This document shows positions 31,633 through 43,169 of a DNA stretch of 64,000 bases, piece by piece. The notes beneath the pieces were generated by a model. It was not told where the DNA came from, did not search any database, and worked only from the letters and a program-made list of their open reading frames with translations. Each line of letters opens with the position of its first letter. Within the stretch, counting starts at the first letter, position 1. The translations under genes were made by a program, and so were the position numbers. Source of the DNA: Curvularia sp. ZM96 (taxonomy: Eukaryota; Ascomycota; Dothideomycetes; Pleosporales; Pleosporaceae); NCBI GenBank assembly GCA_022457065.1, contig JAJGBQ010000002.1:4712001-4776000 (forward strand), read 5' to 3'.

Positions 31633-33612
31633 TTACCTACGGGATCCTGTCTTTGATCTCTTGTTGCGGCCCACCGACATCATACGGCCACCCTGGGCGA
31701 CTTGGCCGTGACCATTGCTGCGTGACATGGAGCAAGCCGGTCGATCATCGGAAGCGGACATGGAAGCCATGGCGAAAGAGTCGGTGTTATGTCCATAATA
31801 CAGCAAAACACCAGCACTCGTTTTCTTGATGCCTAGAATGCCAATGGCGCCAGCAGAGTTGCTGTGTTTGACACTCGGATGACCTAAAATGTTAGCATTA
31901 CCTATGAAGCGTCCTGAGAAGCAACTCACCCATAAACTCATTCTCGATCATGGCTTTCAGAGCTTCATCCTCAGTGACCTCGAGATACTCTCCACCGTGA
32001 CCCTTTTTCACGCTCTGATAGAGTCTCTCGGCAGATATAGTAGCAGCCATGGTCGTTGCCATGTGCTCACCAGTCCCGCTCGTAACAGTCGCGACGCATG
32101 TCTGCTCGGGATCGCTCGGGTCAATGGGAATGACTGCAGTGCCTACCCCAACAAGAGCTGCGGGGCCAACACGTCCGCGATACTTCATACCAATGCCACC
32201 AGAAGAAGCTCCGCACGCTATGTTGCCCCAGCTGTCGATCGCAATGGCCCCAACAGTGTCGGTGATACGGTCCTCCTCCAGTTGCTGCGGGCCTGGACCG
32301 AGTGGCGTTGGCGGTGCTGGCGCGCTCTCGGTTGCCTTGCTGCCAGTAGTCTCTAGCACATTAGCCTTCATCGCGTTTCCATGAGATGTTCCTAAAGAAT
32401 TGATCTTTGCTGTTTGTGCGCTAGAGCCAGAATCAGAGTCGTCGCTAGAGCCATCAGCCCATGCCTGGCGTGGAAAGGCTGCATGTGTTTCTTCTTGCGG
32501 ACCGTTCTCCATGATGCTGTCATAGAATACATCAGGGGTTGTGTGTGGAGCTCTGCATTGTTTCAGAGTAGGTACAGTCTGTGTGCTATTGACGAAAGCA
32601 TTGCGAGAAGGGTTGTCAATGAACGGTTCCTGTTCGGGCAGCTCCCGGGTGCTCATCTGATCGTCACTGATATATGAATTTGAAGACCGCTTTGAGAGAG
32701 ATAGAGAATCCGATCGGTCGTTCTCAGCTTGGTCATACATCGAATCATCAGAAAGTGGGATTGAGCGTAAGTCTGAGAAAGACGAGCAGGCTGCCAGCAA
32801 GTTCTGGGTATGCTGTTCACGCATTTGCTGCCGTACTCGTTCTTCTTCTGATTCTAGCTTCTCTCTGATCTTCCAGCACGACGGGTGGGCACCGCTTTTT
32901 CTGGACTTACGTTCAGCGGATCTTAGGTCGGAACGCCATCGCATCCAACGGTCTCTGGCTGCCGGTGAGATGAGTGCATCGTGAGGAAGGATGGGCATGC
33001 CCATTTCTATGGCGAAATCGGTAGCGCCTTGAGAAACCAGAAGATTTGGAGGAACTCGGCGCAATGTGAGAGAGTTCATGGTGTGAGCGTGAACCATGCG
33101 TGCTAGGGAGATGGGGTTCTTGATTTCTGTTAAGAAGTGTTAGTACAGAGCAATATGTTTTGAATGCTATCGACTTACGAGCAACGGCTCCAACGGCCCC
33201 ACTGCGCCCATAATGGTCAACGATAGCGGCATCGCATTCTACAACACCGTCCATAGCAAGATTGCTCCCGTAACCAGCATTGGTGATCTCTCTATCTTCG
33301 AGCGTCTTGATTGCCATCTCAACAGCGTCTAGTGCAGAACCTCCGTTCTTGAGGACGAGCATGGCGATTTGTGCGGCACTAAGAGAGATTAGTAAGAGCT
33401 TTCACGACAGCAAGCACTGCCGAATAGAATACGCACTCATTGCATGCCTCAAGGTGTATCCTCTCATTCTGGTAACTATGGTATCCCGCGCCGGCATGGA
33501 CGTAGATGCAACACATGTCATTGTTGGGCGGACTATGCGTGGCTTTGCGGGTTTGTGTGTCGACATGGGGTACTCCGTCTACGGACGCGAACTGCTGAGT
33601 TGAAACCGACAT
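31633..33612 (-). CDS. Taspase/asparaginase-type N-terminal nucleophile hydrolase with long linker
   Basis: A type 2 asparaginase-fold protein, closest to threonine aspartase 1 (taspase). It should self-cleave before a Thr, which then becomes the nucleophile. Exons 33437-33612, 33179-33378, 31930-33126 and 31633-31883 give 607 aa. The N-terminal part has V-H-A-G-A-G-Y-H-S and G-G-S-A-L-D-A-V-E-M-A-I. The nucleophile motif D-T-V-G-A-I-A-I-D places Thr at about residue 416, followed by S-S-G-G and G-R-V-G-P-A-A-L-V-G-V-G-T. Between the two halves is a Ser/Asp/Glu-rich linker of roughly 215 residues (about 195-410), longer than in animal taspase. The final codons C-G-T-A-G-G-T-A-A-G-T also form a splice donor, so the last residues could differ by a few amino acids. 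Confidence 0.85.
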
Positions 33613-34406
33613 GTCCTTGCGTACAAGCAGGCGCTTGCACAGGTGTCGGAAGCGAGGGGCGAAAGTCTTGGACGTATTTTCAGTCGATGCTTGGACCAGG
33701 TTGAAAGTGAGATATACAAGCTGCGTTTGTGTTTGGCACGTGCCAATGAAACTGGTATGGAGTCGTCAGGTCACCGTGAGCTGTCAGGAGAAGCGGTCTT
33801 TAGGCGGCCATTCAAGATTGAAAACGCTTTAGAATCAACGATGAAATAGATAGGAGATGAGGATGGTGCGGGTTGACTGAGGAAGAAGAGAGATGAACGA
33901 AAACAGGAAATGAATGAAGAGTCCGAGGCGGCTCCAAAGGGAGTGTGTGCTGTGTGTTGTAAGAAAATGAGAGTCAGAGAGAAGCTCGACGGGCGCTGTA
34001 GGGTTACAGTTAGTGAAAGAGGAGGAGAGGTTAGCAGTGATTGTCAGAGCTTGGTTGGCGAAGGCACTTTCCTGTGCACCTGCTGAAGCCATGCGCTTGG
34101 CATCAAAACACACGACACATTGGCAGTTCACGAGCAGCAGGTATGGCATTTCACGAGGAAGGAGCGACAGTGCGTACAGAGCTCGCCCACAATAGCGTCC
34201 CCCGCCATCGCGTCCCATGTCCGCTGCCAAGAGCGGAGCGGGGCGGTGCCTGATTCGACGACGACAGCCCACTGCACCCAGCACCGACCTCCGCCATCAA
34301 CCTCTCTGACGAAGCCACCTCCACACCCGATTCTCGCTTTTCCTCTCCACGCGGGACTCCCCAAGCCGCTTTTGCATATTTGTTTTTGCAGCAAGCAGCA
34401 GCAAAC
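33613..34406. promoter_or_regulatory. Divergent promoter region, taspase-like gene / ARP3
   Basis: About 800 bp between the divergent starts. The ARP3-proximal part (34200-34400) is C-rich and pyrimidine-rich, typical of constitutive fungal promoters. No TATA box was recognised. Confidence 0.45.
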
Positions 34407-35948
34407 ATGGCGTCCCAAACCCCCGCCGTTGTCATGGACAAGTAAGCTAGCTCCCAGCTGCCTGTTGGCATCTCCACGCCCAATTGAGTACTGACGCTGG
34501 CATGTAGCGGTACGGGATACTCGAAGCTTGGTATGCTAGACATCGATTCCACCCTCTGCAACCCTTAGTAACGTCCGACCTCAGGTTTCGCCGGCAACGA
34601 CTCCCCATCCTTCGTCTTCCCCACGGCCATAGCTACCAAAGGCCCAACTGGCGGTACCGGCGGTTCAGGCTCTGGACGCCCAGCGGTCGCAAACAAACCC
34701 TCATTCTTGACCGGTGGAGCTGGGCCTGGTGGACATTTGTCTGGAAAGCGTGGTACCGAAGACCTAGACTTCTTTATTGGTGATGAAGCGTTGGCTGCTG
34801 CAGGAGGCGCGGGCTATGGCATCAACTACCCAATTAGGCACGGCCAGATCGACAACTGGGTATGATAAGGGAACAAGAAGGAAAAGGCCAAACACTGACG
34901 GTTGCCAGGATCTCATGGAGCGCTTCTGGTCCAATTCGATATTCAAGTACCTGCGGGTAGAGCCTGAAGACCACCACTTCCTGCTCACTGAGCCAGTACG
35001 CGTTTCTCTACCGTTTAGAAAACACAGATGCTGACCTTGGCCTAGCCGCTGAACCCCCCAGAAAACCGTGAAGCCACCGCCGAAATCATGTTCGAATCCT
35101 TCAACGTCGCCGGTCTTTACATTGCCGTGCAAGCTGTGCTCGCACTGGCCGCGTCATGGACAAGCTCCAAGGTGCAAGACAGATCCCTCACTGGTACCGT
35201 TATCGATTCAGGTGCTGGTGTCACGCACGTTATCCCAGTTGCCGAAGGCTACGTCATCGGCTCTTCGATCAAGAGTGTCCCCATCGCCGGCCGAGACATT
35301 ACCAACTTCGTCCAATCGCTCCTCCGAGAACGTGGCGAGCCCGACTCGTCCCTCCAGACCGCTGAGCGCATCAAGGAGGAATTCTGTTATGTCTGCCCCG
35401 ACATTGTAAAGGAATTTGCTCGCTTCGACCGCGAATCAGACGACCGATTCAAGAAGTACACCGTCAACTACCCCAACGGCAAGACTGCATCTGTCGATGT
35501 TGGTTACGAGCGCTTCCTCGCACCCGAAATCTTCTTTAACCCCGAAATCTACTCTTCTGATTTCCTGACCCCCCTACCCACGATTGTCGACACTGTCATT
35601 CAGTCCTCGCCCATCGACGTACGCAGAGGGCTGTACAAGAACATTGTACTGTCTGGTGGTTCGACACTCTACAAGGATTTTGGTCGCCGCTTGCAGCGTG
35701 ACATTAGGCATATGGTTGATGCCAGAATCAAGGCCTCGGAGGCACGGAGTGGCGGTGCGAAGAGTGGTGGTTTGGATGTACAGGTCATTACGCACAAGAG
35801 GCAAAGACACGGCCCCTGGTTCGGAGGCAGCTTGCTCGGTCAGACGCCCGAGTTCAAGAGCTACTGCCACACCAAGGCTGAATACGATGAAATCGGTCCT
35901 AGCATTGTCCGAAGGTTCGCCCTACTCGGCGGACCAGGAAGCACGTAA
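34407..35948 (+). CDS. ARP3: Actin-related protein 3 (Arp2/3 complex)
   Basis: A subunit of the Arp2/3 complex that nucleates branched actin filaments at endocytic sites. Five exons (34407-34441, 34508-34530, 34585-34859, 34909-34995, 35046-35948) give 440 aa; the first two exons are only 35 and 23 nt. Actin-fold nucleotide-binding segments are visible: D-N-G-T-G-Y-S-K-L-G-F-A-G, T-G-T-V-I-D-S-G-A-G-V-T-H-V and N-I-V-L-S-G-G-S-T-L-Y-K-D-F. Arp3-type insertions occur after A-T-K-G (Gly-rich) and at E-A-R-S-G-G-A-K. The C-terminus F-A-L-L-G-G-P-G-S-T is Arp3-like. All splice sites are GT-AG and phase-compatible. Confidence 0.95.
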
Positions 35949-36273
35949 AGAACTGGGTATGAATATAGGAGACAATCGTAGATTTCGAGACAATTCACCA
36001 AGCGAGCATGAAACAAGTGCAAGGCTACCAAGAATGATGAGATTAACGCGCAACTTGAGTCATCTAATAGTGTAAGGTGATGTATCTGCCAGAACTTGAA
36101 GTCATCCAGGGTGAAATCTCATTGAACAAACAACATGGTATATGTGTGCTAGATTTGCTGACTCCCTTCGAACGCCCAGGATGTAGAATTCCGTATAGTC
36201 AAGGCAAAAAAGCAAGGCTCTACACTTTTTTCCGTACGCAACGTTCTCAAGAAGATCAAAAATCTCAGACCAA
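35949..36273. other. Convergent 3' region, ARP3 / tRNA methyltransferase
   Basis: 325 bp of non-coding sequence that presumably holds both polyadenylation regions. Confidence 0.45.
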
Positions 36274-38067
36274 CTACTCCATGGCCACCTCTCCCTCAAT
36301 CGCCCCATTCGCTTTCTGGCTCGTCCCCAAAGTTTTCCTGCTCAGCACGGCAACACCCTCCACATGTCCCGTCTGGGGGAAAAAGTCGAAACCCCTCAGA
36401 CTTTCAATCTCATAACATCCCTCACCCTTTCCAAACCCGCCATCTACGCCCTTCATGCCACCAACCAAGACGCCAACATCCCTGGCTTGCGTGTGTACGT
36501 TACAACTGACGTAGACGATTCTCGCCGGGCCGTACTGCACCAGCTGGCGCAGGAAGGACTCATCGCAACCTTTGCGCGGCGGGTCGATCATGACGACTGT
36601 TTCGTCGGCGGGAGACTTGATCGAGGCGAACAGGCGGGCGGCATCGGCGGCGATGAAGCGGGCTGAGCTTTCAGGAAGGTTGTTCAGACGAGCGTTGGTG
36701 GTTGCGGATTCGATGCTTGACGAGGAAATGTCGATTCCTAGGGACGTTTTGAACAAGCTTGAGAGGGTGATGGTGAAGAGGCCAGAGCCCGAGTAGGCAT
36801 CAATCAGGTGGGTGATTTTGTGATCTGGGGTAGAAGGTAGGATATGCTCGCGGATGTATTGGGTGAATACGGGAAGGATGCTGTTATTATTCTGGAAAAA
36901 GGATCCGGCTGGGTTGACGAATTGGAAATCGTCGATGTACTCGGTGGATTTAGCGTTGGAATCTGTTATGCATATCTTGCGGTGGATATGGTCTCCTCGG
37001 TCTTCGATGACAGCATCAGGGTCTTCTTCTTTAGTGACATCGTACTCTGATTTAGGTATCCGGGTAGTGCTTTCGCGGAGTAGAATCGTGGCGCCTTTGT
37101 GGTACTTGTCGATGGTATCAGCGACACGTTTGCGTTCACGCTTATTACCTGCGCGCACGGCGTCCGTGCCAATTGGGCAATCCTCTATGTCAATGGTGGT
37201 CCTGGTTCCCTTTTTCATGAAGCCGATTGGCGGCACTTCCTTGAATGTGCGTTTGATACCGTTTCGACCATCACTTCGACGAGCATCTGGTGGCCCGTCA
37301 AAATGCGGCGTAAGTTTTGTGCGATATCCGTACTGTAAGGGCGATCCAATAGTGTCTCCGATGGTAGGAACGAGCTCAGGTGGTAGGTTGGAAAAGTGTT
37401 TGTAAGCCTTCTCAACAATCGACTTTTTGTGTTGTAGTTGGAAGTCGTATGGCAGCATCTGGAACTGACAACCTGAACAGCTCGAAAAGTAAGGGCACTT
37501 GACCAGAGATGAGTCGCGGTGAGGCGAGGGCGTGACCACATTGACAAAATCAGCCATAGAGTATTTCTCTTTTTCGAAGTGCCTGTGCGGACGTGCGGTA
37601 ACAACATCTCCCGGCGCACTAAAAGGTACAACATAGACTTGATCTGAGTCTGACCCTTGCTGAAACCCAATACCATCTCCTGTAGATGATATTTCCTTGA
37701 TCTCAACTGTGATTTCTTTGAACTTTTCAGGTAGCTGGGTCGATGTCGCATTCCCTTCTCTTTCTAGCTTGAAGTTTTTAATGAGGGCCGTGACATCCTC
37801 CAATAAAATCTCCTCGTTAGTACCGTTGGTCTTTAGTATTTTGCTTTGCTCTGCATGGCCGTTCTTCATTCGCTTGTTCTTGAATCTGTAACTGCCTCGT
37901 AAGCCTTCCTCGCTGCGCAAAGGCGTCTCAGCATGTCTTTTTGCGCCATTGCTCTCTATAGGAGCAACATTGTCTGCAGATGAAGCCATGCTGTATCTGG
38001 TAATCTGAGAATACCGACTACCGGTCAGCAGCCTCCGAAGCGGTTGAGAGAGAATTCGAGAGTACAT
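36274..38067 (-). CDS. TRM2: tRNA (uracil-5-)-methyltransferase, TRM2/RumA family
   Basis: Makes 5-methyluridine (m5U54) in the T-loop of tRNAs using S-adenosylmethionine. Single exon, 597 aa. A TRAM-like region (G-D-G-I-G-F-Q-Q-G, V-Y-V-V-P-F-S-A-P-G-D-V-V) precedes a cysteine cluster C-P-Y-F-S-S-C-S-G-C, which binds an Fe-S centre in bacterial RumA. The SAM-binding motif is D-A-Y-S-G-S-G-L-F. The catalytic loop is I-D-P-P-R-K-G-C-D, with the nucleophilic Cys in I-V-Y-V-S-C-N. The ATG at 38067 gives an Arg-rich N-terminus that could target mitochondria; a second ATG (M-A-S-S-A-D-N, at 37989) would give a cytosolic/nuclear form. Confidence 0.92.
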   Translation of the reverse strand: MYSRILSQPLRRLLTGSRYSQITRYSMASSADNVAPIESNGAKRHAETPLRSEEGLRGSYRFKNKRMKNGHAEQSKILKTNGTNEEILLEDVTALIKNFKLEREGNATSTQLPEKFKEITVEIKEISSTGDGIGFQQGSDSDQVYVVPFSAPGDVVTARPHRHFEKEKYSMADFVNVVTPSPHRDSSLVKCPYFSSCSGCQFQMLPYDFQLQHKKSIVEKAYKHFSNLPPELVPTIGDTIGSPLQYGYRTKLTPHFDGPPDARRSDGRNGIKRTFKEVPPIGFMKKGTRTTIDIEDCPIGTDAVRAGNKRERKRVADTIDKYHKGATILLRESTTRIPKSEYDVTKEEDPDAVIEDRGDHIHRKICITDSNAKSTEYIDDFQFVNPAGSFFQNNNSILPVFTQYIREHILPSTPDHKITHLIDAYSGSGLFTITLSSLFKTSLGIDISSSSIESATTNARLNNLPESSARFIAADAARLFASIKSPADETVVMIDPPRKGCDESFLRQLVQYGPARIVYVSCNVHTQARDVGVLVGGMKGVDGGFGKGEGCYEIESLRGFDFFPQTGHVEGVAVLSRKTLGTSQKANGAIEGEVAME

Positions 38068-38270
38068 GCACCAAATATCTCAGTCGAGAAAAGTTACGTT
38101 AGTCACTCATTTGGAGAGAAATGTGATTGGCTACAGCATTTCCAACCCATGCCGCTTAGTCATATGAACTTTCCGAACTTCACTTTCGAGCACCACCAAG
38201 GTCGCAGGAAACCCGCTATTACCGCCTGTTCACGCTCAATTGGCCCTCGCACGGAGGCTCAAGGGCAACA
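38068..38270. promoter_or_regulatory. Compact bidirectional promoter, TRM2 / mitoribosomal uS5m
   Basis: Only 203 bp separate the divergent start codons of two genes acting in RNA modification and mitochondrial translation. Shared control is plausible but not shown. Confidence 0.5.
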
Positions 38271-39596
38271 ATGAGCGTCTGCCGCCCCGCACGATGTCTT
38301 TTTACCAAGGCATCGTCAACGACCCTTCCTAAACCACCTCCGCAACGAACTTTCCACGCCTCCGCATCTCGGCAAGCCCGCAAGAGAAGACCGCATTACC
38401 CGTCGATCAAGGCAGACGAACTCAAGCTTCTTAACCAGGCCGCCGAGGCCGAGTGCCCCAAATACAACACCGACGAGACCGCGCTCCTCGAAAAGAAATA
38501 TACGCCCTCGCAAATCGCCGCCATCAAAGCCGCAGAAAATACTATCGATGCTCGAGATGTCCTTACGCAGGGTCAGCGGAGGACTGACTTTTGGCGCCTC
38601 AACTACGAGGACGATCTCGCGGAAGTGGATCCAGTCACCGACCGGCCGGAGAAGCTGACTGGCGACGACATTGAAGGGCCAAAGACATTCCGAGTCGCCA
38701 ATGAGGTGGAGCGCGACGAAAACATATCCCGTATCGCATCGGAGAACTTGGCAAAGATGTACCCGAACGGCATACCAGAAGACGACCCAGGTCTACAAAA
38801 TGCCATGGACGCAGCAATCACCCAGGCTGCTCTCGACCCACGCGCGACATACACCTCGAACAACCCCGCCGCACTCCAGGCATTGGGCGACGAGCGCCAC
38901 TCTGTAATTGCACCAGATCTACCCAGGGTAGAAAACCGCATGGCACGTCAGACTCGCCGACTCTCCAGCGAAGAAGAAGAGGACCCACGGCAGAAGCGCC
39001 TGTTGCAATACCTAGGTTGGGACAAGCAGAAGCTGCGCACCATCCGGACCAAGACCCTTGTTGTCCACGGCGTTGTGAACCAGACTCGCATGGGCAAGAT
39101 TAGGAGTATGTACTACCTGACTATCGCGGGGAACCAGGATGGTTTACTAGGTGTGGGCGAGGGCAAGTCTGTAGAGCCAGACGAAGGCCGGAAACAAAGT
39201 ATCATGAGTGCGATTAGGAATATGAGGCCTGTGCCACGGTACGAAAACAGGACGACGTTTGGAGACTTGGAGAAGAAGGTCGGTGCGACGAAGGTACAGC
39301 TTTTTGCAAGGCCGCCGGGTAAGTGATTTCTTTCTTTCCGTTCTTGTTCTCTGGTTGCTAACCATACACAAACAGGCTTCGGTCTCCGCGTCCAACACCT
39401 CATCTTCGAACTCGCCCGCGCTGCCGGCCTCCAAGACCTCTCTGCCAAAACTCCCCGCTCAAGAAACAAAATGAATGTCATCAAAGCTACCTGGGAAGCT
39501 CTCACCAGCCAGAAGCTACCCGACGAGATTGCCAGAGCAAGAGGCAAGAAGTTGGTCGATGTGCGTAAGGTCTACTATGGAGGGTCTATACACTAG
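38271..39596 (+). CDS. MRPS5: Mitochondrial small-subunit ribosomal protein uS5m
   Basis: Exons 38271-39318 and 39376-39596 give 422 aa. A mitochondrial presequence rich in Arg/Ser/Thr and lacking acids comes first. A fungal-specific N-terminal extension of about 230 residues follows. The S5 dsRBD-like domain is K-T-L-V-V-H-G-V-V-N-Q-T-R-M-G-K-I-R with Y-L-T-I-A-G-N-Q-D-G-L-L-G-V-G-E-G-K. The C-terminal S5 domain is P-G-F-G-L-R-V-Q-H-L-I-F-E-L-A-R-A-A-G with N-V-I-K-A-T-W-E-A-L. The intron splits P-G from F-G in phase. Confidence 0.9.
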
Positions 39597-39904
39597 ATGA
39601 ATTCTAGTCCTTGGTTGTATGATAGTTTCGGGGCAAAAGGGTAGGATATGAATGTGAAGGAAAAGGAGATTCGTGTGTACCATATGCATGGCATTGAGGC
39701 GGAATGCAATTATGCATGAATAGAGCTGTAGAAAAAATCTCACATATATCATCATATCACCCTTTTTTCCCACACCAAACTTCACTTTCGCACACAATGC
39801 GCATTGTTCCTTCATTCCTTTCCCCTGGGTATCATAGCTTTTCCACTTCTCTCCCTTTCCCTTGCCACCCTCGTACACACTCCAATCCAATCCAATCCCC
39901 CTCT
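39597..39904. other. Convergent 3' region, uS5m / DAD3
   Basis: 308 bp of non-coding sequence that is AT-leaning and then pyrimidine-rich. No separate gene. Confidence 0.45.
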
Positions 39905-40331
39905 TCAATCCTCCTCTTCCTCCTCGTCATGCCCCCCCTGCACAATCGACTCGTCCCCACCCGTCTCAATCTGCTGATTCAACACTATACTATACACACT
40001 CGCCTTTAACAGCGTGAACACAAGCGACGTCTTGCGTTCCAGGCCGCGCAGGCCGTCGAGAATAGCCGCGCTCGGGGCGTTGGATAGTGTGTGGAGGAGA
40101 CTGGACATCTGTAGTTTTGTGTTTTCTGGCGTCAGTCGAGATGTGTGTGTTTTGCTAGAATACTGACTCCTTTGGAATACGCGGAACGGGGCCAAGAGGA
40201 GGAGGGGGGGAAAGGCATACAGTATTCAAGTTCTCGAGTAATCTTGCGTATTCATCTAAGACTTCTTGCTCGAGTGGGGTGAGGGTTTCGTCGTCGGGGT
40301 CTATGGTGGGGTCTTGCGGGTCGGATGCCAT
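39905..40331 (-). CDS. DAD3: DASH complex subunit DAD3
   Basis: A kinetochore-microtubule coupling subunit of the DASH/Dam1 ring. Exons 40221-40331 and 39905-40108 join in phase to 104 aa. Key family text is P-L-E-Q-E-V-L-D-E-Y-A-R-L in exon 1, then S-S-L-L-H-T-L and I-L-D-G-L-R-G-L-E-R-K-T-S-L-V-F-T-L-L-K-A-S-V-Y-S-I-V-L in exon 2, which match the two Dad3 helices. An acidic tail ends H-D-E-E-E-E-E-D. The intron is 112 bp, longer than most here. Confidence 0.9.
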
Positions 40332-41062
40332 GGTTCTTTCTTGTCGGTGAATGCTTTCCTTGGGTATTCGGGTGTGTAGGTGTGGTGTTTCGACGACTCG
40401 GAATCGCGTGTGGATGGGTCTTTGTGGTAGAGACGCGGGGTTGTTATGTGGAATGGGTGGATTGCAAGGGAGAGGACAAGCTGTGGTTTGAAATGGTCGT
40501 GTATGTGTGTAGAAGTCTCTTGCTTATTTCAAGATAGTCTTTCAACAAAGTGCGTGGATGCGTAATACTAGAATACACGTCGCGTTAGAAACAATCAATC
40601 CTACGAATCGGTTGTCGCGTCTTCCCCGCAAACTCCGAGTGGCCAATGCACGTTTACTATCCATCCCGCTTGAAACAAACTGGTCACGACTCGATGCACT
40701 TAGAATCCATGAAAAGATATGTTTTATGGTTATTTACCCGTCCTATAATGACAAGCCCTGTTGAAATCATCCTGCAGCCTGCAGTTCAAGCTACCTTTGT
40801 TAACCTGCTTGTCTCAACATTCGATGCCTCCAAAGTACTACAAACAACGCCAGAAAGATTTTGTAGCTAAGAGATGCTGCCATGAAAGATTGAAAAATGC
40901 CCATGTAACACAAACGAAGTGGATACCCCTTGAACGCCAATGACATAAAGACGCACATCTGTCTATGATGCATCGAAAGCAAATAAGTAGAGTCGAGAAG
41001 AGTATCGCATACGAATGGCCTCTGATGAAGGCCCCGCTTGTAGAGTGCAAATCCTACTCGTT
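40332..41062. other. Intergenic region, DAD3 promoter and kinase 3' flank
   Basis: 730 bp. No coding or RNA gene signal was recognised. Candidate TATA-like elements are not distinctive. Confidence 0.45.
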
Positions 41063-43169
41063 CTATCGATGCGAGTTGGTTTGCGAGAGGTCATAATGTC
41101 CAGAATCGCTCATGTGATGGTCATGGTGATCGTCGCCGTCGTGGTGAAGGGTGACACTGTTGAACTCCTCGAATGGATCTGCTACTTCGCCCATGGGTGT
41201 AGCCAGGCCCGAGTCTAGCGGAACGCCCTTGGACTTCGCGGCACCAATATCCACACTCTGCGACTCCTTGACATTTCGGAAGTTTGGTGTTTCTATGCCT
41301 TGGCCCTGGTGGGGGATGATCGGTGGCTTCATGTGACGCAGCAGCGCCCATTGCGTAGTCTTGAAGAATGGCGCGCTCTTGATATCAGAGGCACCGGCAC
41401 GTGAACCAAGTCGGCGTGTCTCGTCCTTGATGAGCAGCTTGCGGATGATGGCTTTGCAAAGACTATGAGGTGTTAGAAGATGATACCACAAACCGTCCAT
41501 GCACAAACTTACTTTGACACTTGCGGTGCACCATGACCCTCTGGGAATGGTACCTCGTCTCGGAGAATGTTGGCAAAAGTCGCGTTGCGATTCTTGCCCT
41601 TGAAGGGTGTGGTTCCGTACAACATCTCGTATATCAAGATTCCAAGGGTCCACCAATCGACCGCGCTGGTGTGTCCACAGCCCTTGATAACTTCCGGTGC
41701 AATGTACTCCTCGGTACCAACGAAAGAATTGGTTCGGAAGTTGTTGATACATGACTTGGTGTCAATGGTTGGCAGGTTGGTCGACGAAGTACCGCTTCGG
41801 CCACTGAGAATCATGGTCGGGCGACCGCCGGTGTCGGATTGTTTTGACAAATCAAAGTCTGACAACATGATGTGACCGGACTGATGAAGGAGAATATCTG
41901 GAAAAAATTTAGCGCCGCACATTTGAGAAATTAGCAAAGTATCTTACTTTCTGGCTTCAAATCTCGATAGATGAAGCCCATCAAGTGCAAGTACTCCAAT
42001 GCTGCTGTAACCTCGGCTGCATAGAACCTTGCCGCGTCCTCGTCAACGCACTTATTTGGCCGTGTTTGCAGGGCGCGGAAGAACTCACCACCGCTGCAGT
42101 ATTCCATGCAGAGGTAGAGGTGGTCTTCTGACTGAAACGAGTGGTACAGAGTAACAATAAAGGGGTGGTTGCTGGTCGCCAGAATTTCCTGCTCAGCCAA
42201 CGCACGCTTGATTTTGTTTCGCTTAATCATTTCCTTCTTGCTCAGCACTGGATATTGTTAGCATAGAATTTCGACACCAGAACAGTGTATCGTACCCTTC
42301 ATGGCATAGAGCCTGCTAGACTTCTTCTCCCGCACCAAGTAAACCTTTCCAACATCGCCCTTGCCAATCAACTTGATCTTGTCAAAGCTGCCGGGGCCGA
42401 CCTCGACGTTTCGAACCTTGATGGAATTTGAGCTGTAGGTCCTCCTGAAAGCCACAGACTGCCGAATCTGGCCCGGGCTTGGTATTGGCTTGCTAGCGTC
42501 GCTGGGCAGGAGATGGTTCGAGTCTTGCGAGTGCGTTTCAACCATGCTCAGGGTGGATGAGTTTGGATGATGCAGAACAGGCTGTTTGCCGAGCTCTGCA
42601 GTCTGCGGTCGTTCATTCGACTTTCCCGACGCGAACAGGCCCTGGGCATTAGGCGCCGAAGCCACCCTTCGCAATTTCCTTGCCAATTCCTCCTTTCCAG
42701 CCGACGTGGCATGATCGTCATCCTCGGGGGCATTGGCGCCGTTTACTTGCGTCTTGGGTATGGCGGGCGTATCTGGGGGAGATGGAGGCACACTGCCCTC
42801 GTTGTGATGGCGCAGGGCAGGGGGTCCCTGATGGGCAAAGTACGGGTTGGCGTGGGCAGTGGGCGAAAGGCTGTCGTCCAATGGATTGCCCTCGCTGGCG
42901 ACCGTCTGTGAGCGATTGCGAGTGATGTGAGGGATGAATCGTGACTGGCGGAAGCCCGACTTCTCATTCTTGGTACCGCTGGAGGCGTCGTCGGAGAGTT
43001 TCTGGGGGTCGTTGCTGCTGTTGATGCGGAAGAAGTTCTTGATGCGCTGCGAGACCTGGCCATCCTTTGCATTGACCGACTTGTTGGTGGACATGGCCTT
43101 GCCGGTGAAAGTGCGTTTCTCAGCCATAGTGGAGTGGCTGGATGGGGACGAGTTGAAGAGCTGCGTCAT
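41063..43169 (-). CDS. nrc-2: AGC serine/threonine kinase, NRC-2/Fpk (AGC-VIII-like) type
   Basis: Homologue of Neurospora NRC-2 and yeast Fpk1, which act on flippases, polarity and morphogenesis. Exons 42296-43169, 41948-42247, 41513-41897 and 41063-41462 give 652 aa. The ~230-residue N-terminus is Ser/Pro-rich and disordered. The P-loop is I-G-K-G-D-V-G-K-V and the Lys is in Y-A-M-K. The catalytic loop is Y-R-D-L-K-P-E-N, and the magnesium motif is D-F-D, not DFG. A ~40-residue insertion before T-E-E-Y-I-A-P-E-V follows. DFD plus this insertion is the hallmark of plant AGC-VIII (phototropin/PINOID) and fungal Fpk kinases. The C-tail holds K-T-T-Q-W-A-L-L-R, where other AGC kinases have F-x-x-I-x-W, and a His/Asp-rich end. 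ATG 43169 is taken as start. Confidence 0.92.

Noticed and set aside
36854..37405. 183-codon plus-strand frame within the TRM2 gene
   Set aside because: It is antisense to a well-supported methyltransferase and shows no family similarity.
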